Position numbers and translations under genes: made by a program
In this document: positions 20,845 through 33,156 of the stretch, piece after piece
Layout: the number at the start of each line of letters is the position of its first letter
Position numbering within the stretch: the stretch's first letter is position 1
DNA from: Roridomyces roridus
Lineage: Eukaryota; Basidiomycota; Agaricomycetes; Agaricales; Mycenaceae
Assembly: GCA_029378245.1 (NCBI GenBank)
Contig: JARKIF010000003.1
Coordinates: forward strand, 3,534,001 to 3,598,000
DNA: 64,000 nt
Direction: 5' to 3'
The notes under the pieces: model-generated
Database searches by the model: none
What the model saw: only the letters and a program-made list of their open reading frames with translations
Told to the model about the DNA's origin: nothing

Positions 20845-23517
20845 CACGAATCGAACGAGCAGCTGGGAATCGGGATGCGCAATACGGCACCCTGGTCACT
20901 ACTCATAATCATCCTCATTACAGCGAGAAATACTCTAGCCTGCAGTCAACAGGTGCGAAGGTTCATCAAAGACCCGCGCCAGCGCTGGCTCCCTCCAGGC
21001 TCCGACGCTTGCATGCTGCTGCAAGTCAAACAGATAGAGTTTCATTATTCATAAGCGCGCAAAAAAAGGCGGCCTATGCTCGAAACACATTGACAGGGCC
21101 CGGCTCGAACGGGGACCTCCTGCTCAGGAGACCAACCAAGGTAGTAAGATCCTCATGTCGCAGCGCCCAGACGGCTCGTAAGTACGTGAATGAAATCAAA
21201 GAAAAACCAGGCCCCATTCAGAGTCCATCGTCAATGCAAGTAAAAGGTTAGACAACTTGATATCACCACCATCGCCAGGCCCCGAATCGAATGGTAGTCC
21301 AGCAGCAGCAGTATGCAGAGTTTTCCGATTGGCTTGCCAAACTGGCTTGTGCCCCTTAGCGGAGTTTGAATTTGGCTGGGCTGGCTTGGGCGGACTTGGC
21401 TCGGGCTTGGGCTTGACTTGTGCTCGCTTAGCACCAATCCACCACCTAGCCCGAATCTTCTCCCGCTGTCTACGCACGATGTAAGCTAATGCACTAGACA
21501 CCGGGACCATCTCAACGTTGAAGTTGAATTGAACTGTGGCCTCGCTGCCCTCTGACGCGTTTCCAGGCGTCTGAGGCCTGGTCAATCGCGGATATTGGGG
21601 CAGACTGGCAGCGCCCATTTCACGAGGTTCGACGTTCAACGTTCAATGTTCAACTCAACTCATGCAATGTTGCAGTTCTGTGGAGAGGCATTCAATGAAT
21701 TTGCTGTGTTTACTGAGCCTTCAAGATCTTACAGTGCACCATGGTGGTGCTTTGGAGCTTCTCGGTGCTTTGGAGCTTCTCAAACATCTAGAGCCAGTAA
21801 ATTCCCGCTGCCGCTATTTGATGGCAGGCGGCAAAGTGGCTTGTGATGGCAATACATTGCCACATTCAGCCCACGTGTCATATATATTCACTGTTCCGAC
21901 GACTCAAGGATGTACATGGGGTCTATTCAAGTAAAATGTCTTCCCCGTATGGAATTTCAACCCACCGTAGCGACAAGGCAGTATGTACTATGTCGCATAG
22001 AGAGCCGCCCCAACTTACTCCTGCAGCAGGTGTTCTTCAATTTGCTAATTGCGCAACTTGATGAATTGAACAGCTGAAGTCGAAGTTTCATGAGCGCCAA
22101 AGAAGAAGAAAAATTCACCGCAAACCCCTGCAGAGCCTGGTCCGGGTCGAACGGGGACCTCAGGCCTTAGCAGTTGACTATCAATACGCATCGATCGGGA
22201 CGCCTCGTACTTGCGTTCATTCGCGGTATGTAGACAGTAGAAGAGATAATAACTACCCCAGGCCAATGGAAGTAAAAAATGTGGGTCGGGTCACCAGCAA
22301 TACCCAGCGCCCGAATTGAACGGGATTCCAGCGGCACTGAGTCATCTACTGAATGAGAGGGACAGTAGTGGACACTGGATGTTGGTTGCATTCCTACAAG
22401 TATGAGGGCCCTTCGATGGCTATCAATTAAAAAGACGATGTCACGATTCTCTGAATTCCAGACCCCCAGTCGAACGGTAGCCTAGTAGTAGTTTGGATTT
22501 GGCACGCCTAGCTGACCAGTCCTCTCCCTCCTTACGGGCATGCGCGCAACAAAACAGAACAGAACCGGATACAATACATTTCATCCGGATCCCTCATATA
22601 TGCATACCGCGGTGGACGATTTCGGATTCGGATGTCTATTCCTATACTTGCAACTTTACAAGGAGACTGCGGATTAGGAGTCCCGCGCTAGGAAGCCCTT
22701 GCGATGCCCAAGTTCAGGTGTATAACAGCAACTAGGATCACGAAGTCGCAACGCCGACACGGCTCGTCTCATAAGTACTTGCATGCAAGAATCAAAGCGC
22801 AGCCCTGATTCAGATGTCCATGTCCATGGTTTCAATGCACGAAAAAAGCCACTCAGACAAGCGATGATTATTAGCTAAGCCCCGAATCGAACGAGCGTCA
22901 AGCAATACCGCGTTATTCTGCATGTCGGCCGCGGAAGAAGTTTGGATGTCTATTCCCCTGCTTGAAAGGAGCAGACTCCGAGTCCCCGCGCTAGGAAGTC
23001 CGTGTGATGCCGAAAATTTGGGTATAAAAGATGACACCAAGCGTGGATTCCCGACCCCGAGTCGAACGGTAGCCTAGTAGTAGTTGAGATTGGGATACAC
23101 ACGTCCGGTCCTCTCCCTCCCTCCTTACAGGCACTGCGCACAACAAAACAGAAACAGAAACGAATACAATGTATTTCATCCCAACTCCGTCGTAGATACA
23201 CGGTCTCTTCCTCCACTTGGAAGCCAATACATTCGAGCAAAATTTTAAAGCAGCCCTGATTCAGAGTCCATGGTTCAATGTGAGTAAAAGTAAAAAGAGA
23301 TTTTACATAGCCATGGCTAGGACCCGGATCGAACGGGGCTCGAGCGATACCGCGTTATTCTGCACGTCGGCAGCGTACGCCTTCAGAATGGATATTACTA
23401 TACCGTACACGAGGAGCAGACTCCGAGTCCCCGCGCAAGAAGGCCCTTGTGATGCCGAACCCAGGTATAAAAGTTCACTGAGGCGTACGAGTTATTCCCA
23501 GACCCCGAGTCGAACGG
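20845..23517 (-). repeat. Array I: ten tRNA-like Pol III-type units
   Basis: Ten minus-strand T-arm sequences occur at about 20845, 21099, 21280, 22141, 22309, 22463, 22880, 23055, 23322 and 23503. Each is a short stem around a 7-nt loop of TTCGANY form (on the plus strand, for example CCCGGATCGAACGGG). Almost all have a run of four to seven T (minus strand) about 25-45 nt downstream, as a Pol III terminator would be placed. Units at 22880 and 23322 share TACCGCGTTATTCTGCA; units at 22463, 23055 and 23503 share GTCGAACGG and AGCCTAGTA. The stretches 22790-23170 and 23245-23600 are diverged direct duplicates. No matching acceptor stem was found, so these are not ordinary tRNA genes. Confidence 0.6.
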
Positions 23518-23719
23518 CAGCCTAGTAACAGGTAGTTTGCATTGGCGCGCTTAGCTGCCCAATCCTCTCCCTCCTTACAAGAACAGAACATATACAATAC
23601 ATTTCATCCAAATCCTTCGTAGATACAACACTGTACTGCGGTCTCTCATCTTCATCTACAACCCCACTCCACTCCACTCGCAATCCACTCGCAATCCAAT
23701 CCAACCTCTCCCTCCCACC

Positions 23720-25094
23720 TCAAACCCTCCCCGTACCAACTTGAACACCAACCAAAACACCCACCAAAAACGCACCAACCCCAACGCCCACACCCCACCA
23801 AGCTCTCGCCTCCCTCACCTGCCTCGCCGTAGCGCTCACCACACCTCGGAACAGCAGGAAAAGCGAGGGTAGGTGGAGCGGATCTGTGTTGAGGTGCGCG
23901 TAGCTGCAGCTGTAGGCGGATGCAGGAGGGGCGAGGTAGACCGGTTGATGAGGTGGCATGGGCGTCTTCTCTGAGAACGAGAACAACGCAGGGAATGAGG
24001 ATTCATCGGGCGCATAAGCACCCTTCGCCCCCGCACGCCACCAGCGTACGAACAGACGCGCTGCGCTCAGTCTGAGGGTCGAGATGTCGAGTGTGGGGCC
24101 GGGTTCGGCATCGGGGTAAGACGAGGGAGCGTCTTCGGTAACAGACACCGAGAAGCCTCGGCCGATCTCGGTCATCTCCCGATTTGCGTGTCGTGGGCGG
24201 AGTGGCACAGTCAGCGGATGATCCAGATCCGCTTGGTCAGCGTCGTCGTCAGCGTCGTCGTCAGTGCAATCTGAGGGCGGGGGCGGGGGAGGAAGGGGTA
24301 GAGTGACGACTGGTATGAGGGCGCGCAGTGATTCGGGTATCACAGCCTCCGGGCCGACGACGACGAGAGCAGTGTACAGCGGTGTCGTGCCACTCGCCAG
24401 CAGTGACTCGATGAGTTCTCGCTCGGCATCTGACTCGCCCGACAGCATGGGTGGCGCAAGGACGTCTGCGAGGCGTCGAAAAGGCTGGAGTATCCGCCGC
24501 TCGATGCTGTAGACGACATCGGGCTGTATCTCGTCAGCAGAGAAGGCAGTCGAGGATAAGAGGGAGACTCACCTGCAGATTGTCTTCGACGACGATGAGC
24601 TCCATTTCCGCCTCGTGCTGATCCTTATCGCGATGACCTTGGATGCGCAGCACAGATTGTCCATCGTCCTCATCGTCCTCGATCCCATACTCCTCTGCAT
24701 GTCGTCCGGTGGCGGAGAGGATGGCAGATACACCTGGATCCCGCGGACCTAGCACGATGAGCCGCGTAATCGGGGCAGCCCGCTGTTTCCCCGCAGCTGC
24801 AGCCGGCTTGGAATTCAGACGCAGAGGCGGAGGGAGAGTGAGCGAAGGTATAATAAGCTCCTCCCCTGCTATCGAGTGCGCATGAGATCCAGAGGCAGGG
24901 TGGGGTGGGCTCGCTGCTGCGGACGAGAAGAAGAAGGAGCTAGACACCGAGGGGAGGGAGGACACCGAGGAGCCTGAGGCTGAGAGGGCCGGGCTTTCTG
25001 GTGGAGAGGGTGGTGGAGGAGGCGAGGGTGAGGAGGGGCGGGCGTGGATGGAGCGTATCGTCCCTGTGCTGGTGCTGAGTGAGCTTGACATCAT
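23720..25094 (-). CDS. Unknown Ser/Pro-rich protein with C-terminal membrane helix
   Basis: Two exons on the minus strand (25094-24573 and 24529-23720; intron 43 nt, GTGAGT donor) give about 443 residues. The N-terminal 80 residues are low-complexity Ser/Pro. Then comes a more conserved-looking part: ITRLIVLGPRDPGVSAILSA, an acidic EDDEDDGQSVLRIQGHRDKD, MELIVVEDNLQ joined to IQPDVVYSIERRILQPFRRL, and TPLYTALVVVGPEAVIPESL. A DDDADDDAD stretch follows, and near the C-terminus a Gly/Val-rich hydrophobic helix (GVGVGVGAFLVGVLVGVQVG) suggests a tail anchor. No catalytic motif was recognised. Both exons are long and uninterrupted, so I regard it as a real gene of unknown function. Confidence 0.65.
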
Positions 25095-26440
25095 GCTGAT
25101 GGGACGTCAGACTCGCATCAATGGCGCCGTTGTGATGTTCCCACGCTTGCTCCGACAACAATTCATTCGGATCCACGTTGTCTCTGCCTCCTTCTTTGAA
25201 TCGAGTCCACAATTGAAACTGTCCTCAGCATGCTCCTCTTGGAGCCGCAGAGGATTTCCTTCGTGCACTGAGATTAACCCCGCGCCTGTTCAACTCGGGC
25301 TCGGAGGTTTGAGGGAAATGAGATATGTAGATTTTTGCGCAAAAAGTCTGCCTCGTGCACTATGATTCATTTGACTCCGGATCGAACGGATGAAGTCATG
25401 CCTGGGGAAGCAATGTACAGACCTCTCCGCGGGTCCATGCAACAGAGCTAGACGCGTCTTTTTGGCACTCATTCCCAAGGGCTTATTCCGCGGGTGAGAA
25501 ATCTATGGTTGAAAGAGGCACAAGTAGATGAGTCCATTTTGTAACTCAGGCTCGTCCCAACTCACAGTTTTGAATTCATCAAGGCACGCGCGGCCCGGGC
25601 AATCAGCGTATGCACGAATATCCGGTACTTTGTTGAGATCTGCACACTACACATGCATCTGCCTGGGTCTTCGAGTAAATGATCTACTCGTCCTCGCGAT
25701 TAAATAACTGTCGTTAGCGGGCCCCACCGTAACCACCGTAACCAGGATTCCCTGGTGCTGCACGCGCAAGGTACCAATCTTCTACCGCGACCCTGTTCAA
25801 TTCGGGCTCCGAGGTTTGTTGGAACTGTTAGAGGCTTTTTGAACGCAAAAGGGTATTTCTTCCTTATTTATTCACCCGCCTCCGGATCGAACGGATGATG
25901 GAGTCGAGCAATGGTTGTGCAGACCTCTTCGCGGGTCCATGGAACAGAGCTAGAAGGGTCTTTTTGGCATTCATTCCCAAGGCCTCTATGTACATTGGTT
26001 GACAATCCTGGGCGCGTTCCAACAATTTATGCAAGTACTGACTTCTTCAACGATGCCGAATTACAGGGGGCTGGCTGCGGTGGAACAGTTGTTGTTCAAA
26101 AGTTATGTGCATCCTTCCTCAAGTCGATTCGACACTGATGTTCGAGCCACCAAGAGGATTCATTCCTTCGTGCCGGTGCAAGAACCTTCAACCGCTCGCG
26201 CGCCTGTTCGACTCGGGCTCCGAATTCTGAAAAGGCCGGAGAGGATTAGATTTTTACGCTGATACGCCTGCAAAATGAACACGCTAGGAATACGTGAAAT
26301 TTCGCGATTTCTCTTATAACCAACAGTAGTATCATCTCACGATGTCGGCGGAATGAATCGATTCCTAGTAGGCAGGTGGGATTAATTAAAATCAGACCAA
26401 ACCAACTATGAGTTCGGGGATGGCGGGTGAGACCGGTTGT
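25095..26440. repeat. Scattered tRNA-like units, both strands
   Basis: Plus-strand T-arm-like sequences with a T-run 40-50 nt downstream lie at about 25268, 25790 and 26205 (CTGTTCAACTCGGGC type). Minus-strand ones lie at about 25378 and 25872 (CCGGATCGAACGGATG). Segments around 25250-25470 and 25780-25990 are diverged direct duplicates (shared AACAGAGCTAGA and CTTTTTGGCA). No protein gene was seen. Confidence 0.5.
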
Positions 26441-26641
26441 GGATTATTATGAGGAGATCGAATGATTGGCAGTGATGAACGTTTCACGTGACAAGCGGAT
26501 GCAAGCGTGCAAATTAGTGATTATTGGTGGTAAGGTAGTACAGTGGGGGTAGTGAACTGAGAGGAAAGTGGGGGAAAGTGGGGTTGGTCGGTTCTGACTA
26601 CAGGTAGATACGCTGGCCTTATATACCTTTTCCATATGTGC

Positions 26642-26766
26642 TATGTAATCGTATATGAGTCGTCCCGGCATGTACGCATAAGCCTCTGGCAATCTGGAAG
26701 CTTCTACAAGGTTCCGCATGTAATCGAATATTAGTCGTCCGGCAGGTACGCATAAGCCTCTGGCAC
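26642..26766. repeat. Two-copy direct repeat, about 49 bp each
   Basis: ATGTAATCG...GTCGTCC...GTACGCATAAGCCTCTGGCA occurs twice, about 74 bp apart. It lies within a stretch (26440-27000) without a recognised gene. Confidence 0.6.
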
Positions 26767-27002
26767 ACTTCTGGTTGGTCGAAGACCGTGGGAACTCGGC
26801 CATCAATTTGCCTGATTCATCATCCAGCCGCTCCAATGTCATCCTGATTTGATAAGACACAACCACAGCCTTGGGATAATGCATGTTGAATATTTGAATA
26901 TCTTGTGCTGCATCGCCGAAAGCGATCACGTCTGATCCGAAATGTGATCCTGGTTGATCCGGAGGGTGATCCTGATTAATCCGAAGTGTCATCGTAATAT
27001 TC

Positions 27003-27105
27003 AAAAAGTGGCCACACCAAGAGTTGAACCAGTGACCTCTGCACATTATATTCGAATTTGTATTGTTGACTCGAATTGTTGCCTCTGAACCATAGTGCCG
27101 GCAAT
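27003..27105 (-). repeat. tRNA-derived SINE head (box A, box B, T-run)
   Basis: On the minus strand, box A TGGTTCAGAGGC (27092-27081), box B GGTTCAACTC (27030-27021) and a TTTTT (27007-27003) are in the order and spacing of a Pol III type 2 promoter. No tRNA cloverleaf was found. Confidence 0.5.
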
Positions 27106-27229
27106 ATGATAGAAATCGTGACAGGTGCCATCATTGCATAGCTGATCCGGCTTGCGATCCTGATGTTGCCGTTATCTCCACAAGTGCGAAATACATGTTC
27201 TGGCCATTTTCATAACAAACATTTTTATA

Positions 27230-28412
27230 ATACGACATCCGCGGCGAACGGAATAAATCCAACTGTCCTCAGTTGGGAAAAGGGACAGAGCATCATATTT
27301 CGCACCCCCTCGGTCATCAGGCATACATTGGTGAGGTGAAAATTACATGGTGGAGCCAACCGAAGACAGCGAACTGCTTGCAATCCTGGCGTAAGAAGAT
27401 CGAGTGGCTCTGAACAGATGCCTGAGTCGGTGGTAAGCTTCTGGCTGACACGCGAGGAATGCTGAGTTCTCATCCACAATGTTCCGAGTATCCACTTGAA
27501 CAACAACTTGGTGACCGTTGAAATCCAATCCATCATCCAATCCATGCAGTGTGAGGTAGGCAAAACCATGCCTATAGAGCGGACCTATACTGTAAACTGC
27601 CCACAGAGTGCCCTGCAGAGCTCCCATCAAATGAATCATTGTTCCGCGGATGATCTTGTAAGGGAGGTCGTGCGTCATTTCGTACACAAGCCGAGCATCA
27701 TAGTGATGTTGGCGACCATGACTGCAGTGTTGAAAGAATGATAGTCACAGGAATGTATCGGGTCGGGTGCCAAAATGACTCCATCTTCGGTCAACTTGAG
27801 CTCCACACCGACAATGTCATGAAAGGCTTGCATCGTTGGGATGATCGTAGCCCGTTGTACGGTCTGCGTGTGGCCAGTGTGTGCGTCACCACGGGGATCA
27901 AATGAGATGTGCCCATAGATGACACCACTATACGCAATGGGGAGGCGAGGGAGGTACTGAAGATCGGCAGCACAAGGTATCTTGATCTGCATGTATGAAC
28001 TGGGATCATTCCCATAACCAATATCCCTGGTTCCGCCATACATGTCCATGAGTTGTGCAAGATAGCATTCTAGCTTGAGGCGATCGAGCATCAACTTGTA
28101 GGCACGGGCTTGAGCATTGGACAATGATGACAAATCTGTCTGACTGGACTGAGCATGTTGCGGGATTGACTTCAGATATCGATCAGTTGTAATGCAACGA
28201 CCAATGAACAGACACCATACATCCAACACTGCTCGACGGTGAATACCTGCTTGCACACTGGCGGTTTGGCTAGTCAAAGTGCTTTGACAGAACGATGAAA
28301 ACTCGGTTGTGAAGTTGTCTGGGGTGGGCGGCTGACTGTCGTCGTGGTTGAGCATGGTAAGTGAGGAGTGAATGCGTTCCTCAAACATTGCGGCTAAATA
28401 CAAATCCTGCAT
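27230..28412 (-). pseudogene. Unknown ORF pair joined by a single-base frameshift
   Basis: The first ORF (28412 down to about 27690) encodes RRAVLDVWCLFIGRCITTDR, MLDRLKLECYLAQLMDMYGG, LPRLPIAYSGVIYGHISFD and HSFNTAVMVANITMMLGL. It then stops, while another frame continues at the same place with VYEMTHDLPYKIIRGTMIHL and GTLWAVYSIGPLYRHGFAYL to 27343. The composition is alike on both sides of the break, and one missing base near 27690 would join them. I do not recognise the family. It may be a retroelement-derived protein, since the neighbouring minus-strand gene at 30.2-33.2 kb is Gag-like. A GGCGAACGGAATAAA sequence is shared at 27244-27258 and near 30215. Confidence 0.45.
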
Positions 28413-28816
28413 CGACGGCGATCACATTGGAATGCTGAAATTATGGGGGGAGATCGGCCTTCCATATTAGAGTTGAGTCAGAACCGATTGTCTGGACCTG
28501 TGAGACGGCTTCTTGATGCCTACATGAAACAGTGACTGTTCTTCAGCTTCGAAAACACAGTGGTTCCAATGTTAGAATGGAAGAGAAGAGTCCGTGCTGC
28601 ACCATGATTCGTTCGGCGGAAACAGAAATGAGAAAGCTGTTCATTTGATGCACCACCAGCAGTGCTTCGGAAAAGTCTATCATCCACGTCTCTTGACTCG
28701 AGTCATGTCTGAAAATAGACAGAGAGATCTCAATCGGCCTATGGTTGATTTAAAAGCGGCGTGAATGAACTGTGCACCTTGGACTTGTCCGCTTCATCTC
28801 TCTCTCTCTCTCGACA

Positions 28817-29773
28817 ATGACCACTCATTTTCCACCATTCCAACCTGCAGAATTCAAACTTGTCACATCCGCTGAAGAGGCAGACTTTCGGCTGTCTGTC
28901 ATCGGTCGGGGCGCAGTCATTGGTCTCGACATCGAGTCACGTCTCTCCAAGGAGCCAAGCAAGACTGATAGCAAGAAAAAGGCCAGACTCGCACATGCAG
29001 CAGCTCTGGAATCTGGGACGTTCGAAATCTCGTGGGACACTATGCTCCTCCGTCTCGTGCAGATTTCCTACAAAGACGACCCGGTGATTGTCCTGGACTT
29101 GTTCATGATGCGCGGTATGCATTCGAGTTCTTGTATCTTGTCATGATTGTCTGAACACAATGTAGAGGTGCCCAGAGCTCTGCGTCGAATCCTGACAGCC
29201 TCAGACATCATCAAAGTCGCTGCGGGTGTGAACTGTAAGTTGCCTTGCACTGATTGAATTGTAATGCTGAGCAGAATTGTAGGTGACTTGACTCGGTTGT
29301 GGTACGATCTGGGCATTGAGACCAAGAGTGCAATGTCGTTGGGCCTCATGGCGTCGATTGCCTATCCCGAGGAACTGGCGGCGGCACCGAGCTTCACTTG
29401 TCCAGAGGCTGGGCTTTCAGCCATAGTCGAGTATCTGTTCAATCGGTCCATCAACAAGAACGACGCGGTATCGGACTGGTCTGGCGAGCTGAGACAGGAG
29501 CAGTTGACTTGTACGTCCATCACTGACTGTATCCATGATGATTTCTGATCATGTTTTCGCACAGATGCTGCCACCGATGCGCGTGCGACTCTGGTTGCGT
29601 ACGACGTGCTGCGGTACATCCTTCGCCACAACGGCTGCTACTTCTCTGTGGACTGGTTTTCATGGGATTACCATGCTGGCCACCGGGTCAATCATAACAC
29701 GACCGAGAAGTGGGATCATCAGTGTCCGTGGTGGGTCAAAGAGGTGGGGTACGATGGGACCAAACGGGTGTGA
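28817..29773 (+). CDS. WRN-type 3'-5' exonuclease domain protein
   Basis: A DEDDy-family 3'-5' exonuclease, likely acting on DNA or RNA ends. Four exons (28817-29114, 29166-29234, 29283-29510, 29565-29773) sum to 804 nt, or 267 residues. Exo I is AVIGLDIES (D38, E40), followed by LLRLVQISYKDDPVIVLDLF. Exo II is CDLTRLWYDLGI (D124). Exo III is YAATDARATLVAYDVL (Y199, D203). All four metal-binding acidic residues and the Exo III Tyr are present, so it should be active. There is no helicase domain; it is a stand-alone exonuclease, shorter than WRN. ATG 28772 is an upstream in-frame alternative. The minus-strand ORF at 28412 is divergent, with about 400 bp between. It lies between two decayed, probably mobile-element-derived ORFs yet is itself intact. 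Confidence 0.88.
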
Positions 29774-30175
29774 TTCGATGTGACTGTAGTTGTTCCGCTG
29801 TAATCTGTACTGTGCTCATGGACACTAGTATTCCTCCTATTGCTGACAAGAGCGAGATCCATGACTGCTTGAGAGCATCAGATCATCATGCGGCCATCAA
29901 AATCCGACTTCGCCATCAAGCTATCTCTGTCTCCACTTCGGCACGCTGTCAAAGAAATAAGTACTGTATCAGAATATATCAAAATGTCTGTATCATGGTC
30001 TGTATCCAAAGGGTCTGTGTCCCAGTCTGATGAAATACAGGTAGGTTCGAAATCGGTAAGTAATTGTCTGTCTGTCCATAGAGCGTCAAGTCGTATGGTA
30101 AATATATCAAAGCAGAAACAAAACAGTAGTCGGTGTCCAAAACAAAATTGAGTCTTCGGTTCATAAAGAGAAAGT
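29774..30175. other. Intergenic, nothing recognised
   Basis: A convergent spacer between the exonuclease gene and the Gag-like remnant; only short ORFs. Confidence 0.4.
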
Positions 30176-33156
30176 TCATATCAAATGACTTGAGATCCGT
30201 GAGTCGACCCGCGGCGAACGGAATAAAGATCTGTACCATGGCTGCTTCCTCGAAATTTTCCCAACAGAACTCGGATGAAGATCGACTCGGCGTATGAGTT
30301 TCTTGGTGCGACTTCTATCTTTGTTCTTGAAAGGATTAACAAACATGGGCGTAGGTGGAGGTTCAGGCGGAGGCTCAGGCGGAGGGTGAGCTTCAGCAAA
30401 GGACATACTGAGAATTCTCTGTAGTCGGAGCATCTCGTTCGATAATTCTTGCACATTCTCGGGCGACATCTCGGAAACATGGTTGAGCTGTTGAAGCATG
30501 CTGAGGCCAACTGCGTGGTACACCTCAATCCATGACTCCATATCAGGCTCCCTCTTCTGTTCTTGCATCTGCATCCTCTGCAAAACATTCTCTCCATACT
30601 GCCTTAGCGGCTTGACCAATTCACTCATCATTTCTTTGCCCACATCATCCTTCCTGAACGCCAGTGGGGATCCAGTATTCTGGTCCATGTCACTCAAGAA
30701 GGGAGAGGCATGATGAGATGATCTAGTTGCATCGGTATAAACAGTAACGGCGGTGGTTAGGGACGGCTCCCTGTCAATGGTTTCAATAGGTGAGGACGGC
30801 TCCTCTGCAGTGGCTTCAATGGTTGAGGATGGCTCCTCAGCGGCGGTAATCATGGGTGAGGACGGCTCCTCAATGACGGCGGACATGGGTGAGGACGGCT
30901 CCTCGGCGGCATCTGCATTCATCATGGTAACTTTGGCATTGTATACGGTGGTGACAGAACTATTCGGGTGGGGGAGACACAAAGACTGGTTGGATAGCAT
31001 GCAGATATCATTAACATCTGGTGCATCATCAGGAGGTTGACATGGGAAAGGCAGCTGAGTAGATTCAACTGAATGAGCTTCCGGTGCTTGGATAGACAAC
31101 AAAGACGTGCTGGCATGAACTGACATTGGCGAAGGTGCGGCGGATACAGAGTTGATAAGAGCTAGTGGCAAGGTCAGAGTACAAGTCCTTGGCAGTAAGG
31201 AAGCATCGTGATCATTGGTTGCTTCCTTGGCATTGGGGTGCAAAAGGACGGAGGCAGAGCTGGTCTGAACATTTAGTGCTTGGCTCTGAGTATGTGGACG
31301 CATAGCCGAGGTCAAGGCCCTGCCAATCATGTGGTCCTTCATCATCTCTATGCTGCATCTCTATTCCTCTACACTCGAACAACAAACCTGACAGTTCTTG
31401 ACACTGCTGGCTGTATATTCGGTCATCTCTGGTCAAACTCCTTGGTCTTGATCGCATAAAGATGCCTGGTGGATGCCCAAGGTCCTCAGTCAATGGTGGT
31501 TCAGAGAAATCGACAAGCAGTGACGGCTCAGCAAAATCAATGAGCCAAGTCGACTCGGATGTATCAGTGGCCGCCACTGGCTCAAGCTTGGATGGTTTGG
31601 TTGTACAGTCTGTAGCGTGGGCAGAAATGTCTGGTGCATGTAGAAGAGTGAGGCATAGCGGTACTGGTCTGTCCTCATCTTGTTGTCATTGGCTTCCCAT
31701 TCTGACGACAACACTTCATCGGCATCCTCTGTCCATCTCTCATTGCTGTCTGTTGAATCCTGGTCAGCATCCACGTCGGCTTGGATTGCGTCTTGGTAGA
31801 CACCCCGGACGACTTGCTTGACTTGAGTATGAGGTGCAGAAAGCTGATCAGAATTCCTGGCATGACTGCGGGCTGAGATGCATGTATCCGTTTGACAGCT
31901 TGACATAGAGTTTCATTCCCTCGGCGTTGAACAGGGATTCCAGTCTGCATCTGCAGTCGACGGTTCAATGGATTGTAAACAGCAATTCCTTGCCGAATCA
32001 ACTGATGAACCTGAGGACATTCAGCAAGTCGATGCGACCCTCCACATCCATAACATCCCATGTTCACTGCTGCGCCCAGTGGAATGCTATTCGGATGCGG
32101 TGGAAGCACTTGCTGAACCGCAGATACTGAAGGATCCTCCTGGTCCATTGCCTGGTAGGTCTGAAGACTATGTGCACTTGAGCTCAACGGTTCTTGGACA
32201 AATCTTACAGCATCTCCGGAGTCATCTGCGCGTACCATCTTGAAGTAAAGCGGTGCATACTTGGGATCCTCTGGACTCATACCATTGAGTGTCTTGATCA
32301 TGGAGGCAATGGCATCAATGTTGGTCTCGGGCTTGCCATGACTGTAGGTGGTCTTCTTCGTCAACTCGTGGTCATCAAACTCTGAGGCCTCGTCGTCTGT
32401 GTCATCATCATCCACTTGAGTCCCATAATCACTGGCGTTAATGATCAGAGCTTCATGCTTGTTGCGGCGGAAATGCCACTCGGCGGCAGCACAAATCTCC
32501 TTGACAGTGTATTGAGAACAATCCAGTGGTACATGTCTCTGCCACAGAAGAATATTCTCCAGAATCATTCGAAGGGACGGATGGATTCCCAATCAGAAAT
32601 AGGCCTGGTAGTCTGCTCGAGTCAGGTGTCCACGCTGGTATGGTCCTCCAGCAATGGTAAGATACTGCACCTTGTACTTGCGCCACTGTGTCAAGTTGCG
32701 GCAAGGCTTGTTCTTGGTCTCCAAGGTGAGAGTAACAACATCTCTTGGCTTGTACCTCTCGAGAGCGCGGTCGGCATCATAGGACTGGAGAATCTCTTCA
32801 CATAGCTCCTTCCATTGGCCCATGCAATAGGAATCCAAAGAGCGGATCACAGTTTGAACATCAAGAGAGCAATAGTCGAGCAGGCATTCACACTTCTCGG
32901 CATCGTCGGTGACTCTGCATTTCTTGAGAAGCTTGTCAACATGTCGAACAAAGTCAGACACCTCAGTGTACTTGCCTGTGAACATCTTGGGTGCATCTCT
33001 GTGTCCGGGCATCGGCATGTCCATGGGAGTACTGAGCATAGTGAATGTGACCGGAGTAGCAACAGATGGTGGTGTTGGGGCAATAGATGCATGCGGGGCT
33101 GCGGTGGTCATCCTCGGGGTCAGGTCATGTGGCGACGAGCAACTGTAGGTGGACAT
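30176..33156 (-). pseudogene. Decayed Gag-like polyprotein gene
   Basis: On the minus strand, ATG at 33156 opens a Ser/Thr/Pro-rich leader, then a Gag-type capsid-like part (DAPKMFTGKYTEVSDFVRHV, LLDYCSLDVQTVIRSLDSYC, QWRKYKVQYLTIAGGPYQRG). An in-frame TGA at 32595-32593 follows AYF, and the frame continues at once with LGIHPSLRMILENILLWQRH. Further on is a zinc knuckle CYGCGGSHRLAEC (C-x2-C-x3-H-x4-C). Near 31870 the coding sense moves to another frame, and again near 31350, ending at 30176. The C-terminal part has about five tandem EEPSSP-type repeats (period 36 nt, about 30757-30912). No protease, reverse transcriptase or integrase follows. Confidence 0.6.
30757..30912. repeat. 36-bp tandem repeat, about five copies
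   Basis: GGTGAGGACGGCTCCTC recurs at a 36-bp period with variation. It encodes the EEPSSP repeats of the minus-strand Gag-like protein. Confidence 0.7.

Noticed and set aside
24264..24512. Plus-strand ORFs opposite the 23.7-25.1 kb gene
   Set aside because: Shadow frames of a Ser/Pro-rich coding sequence, without their own start context or family.
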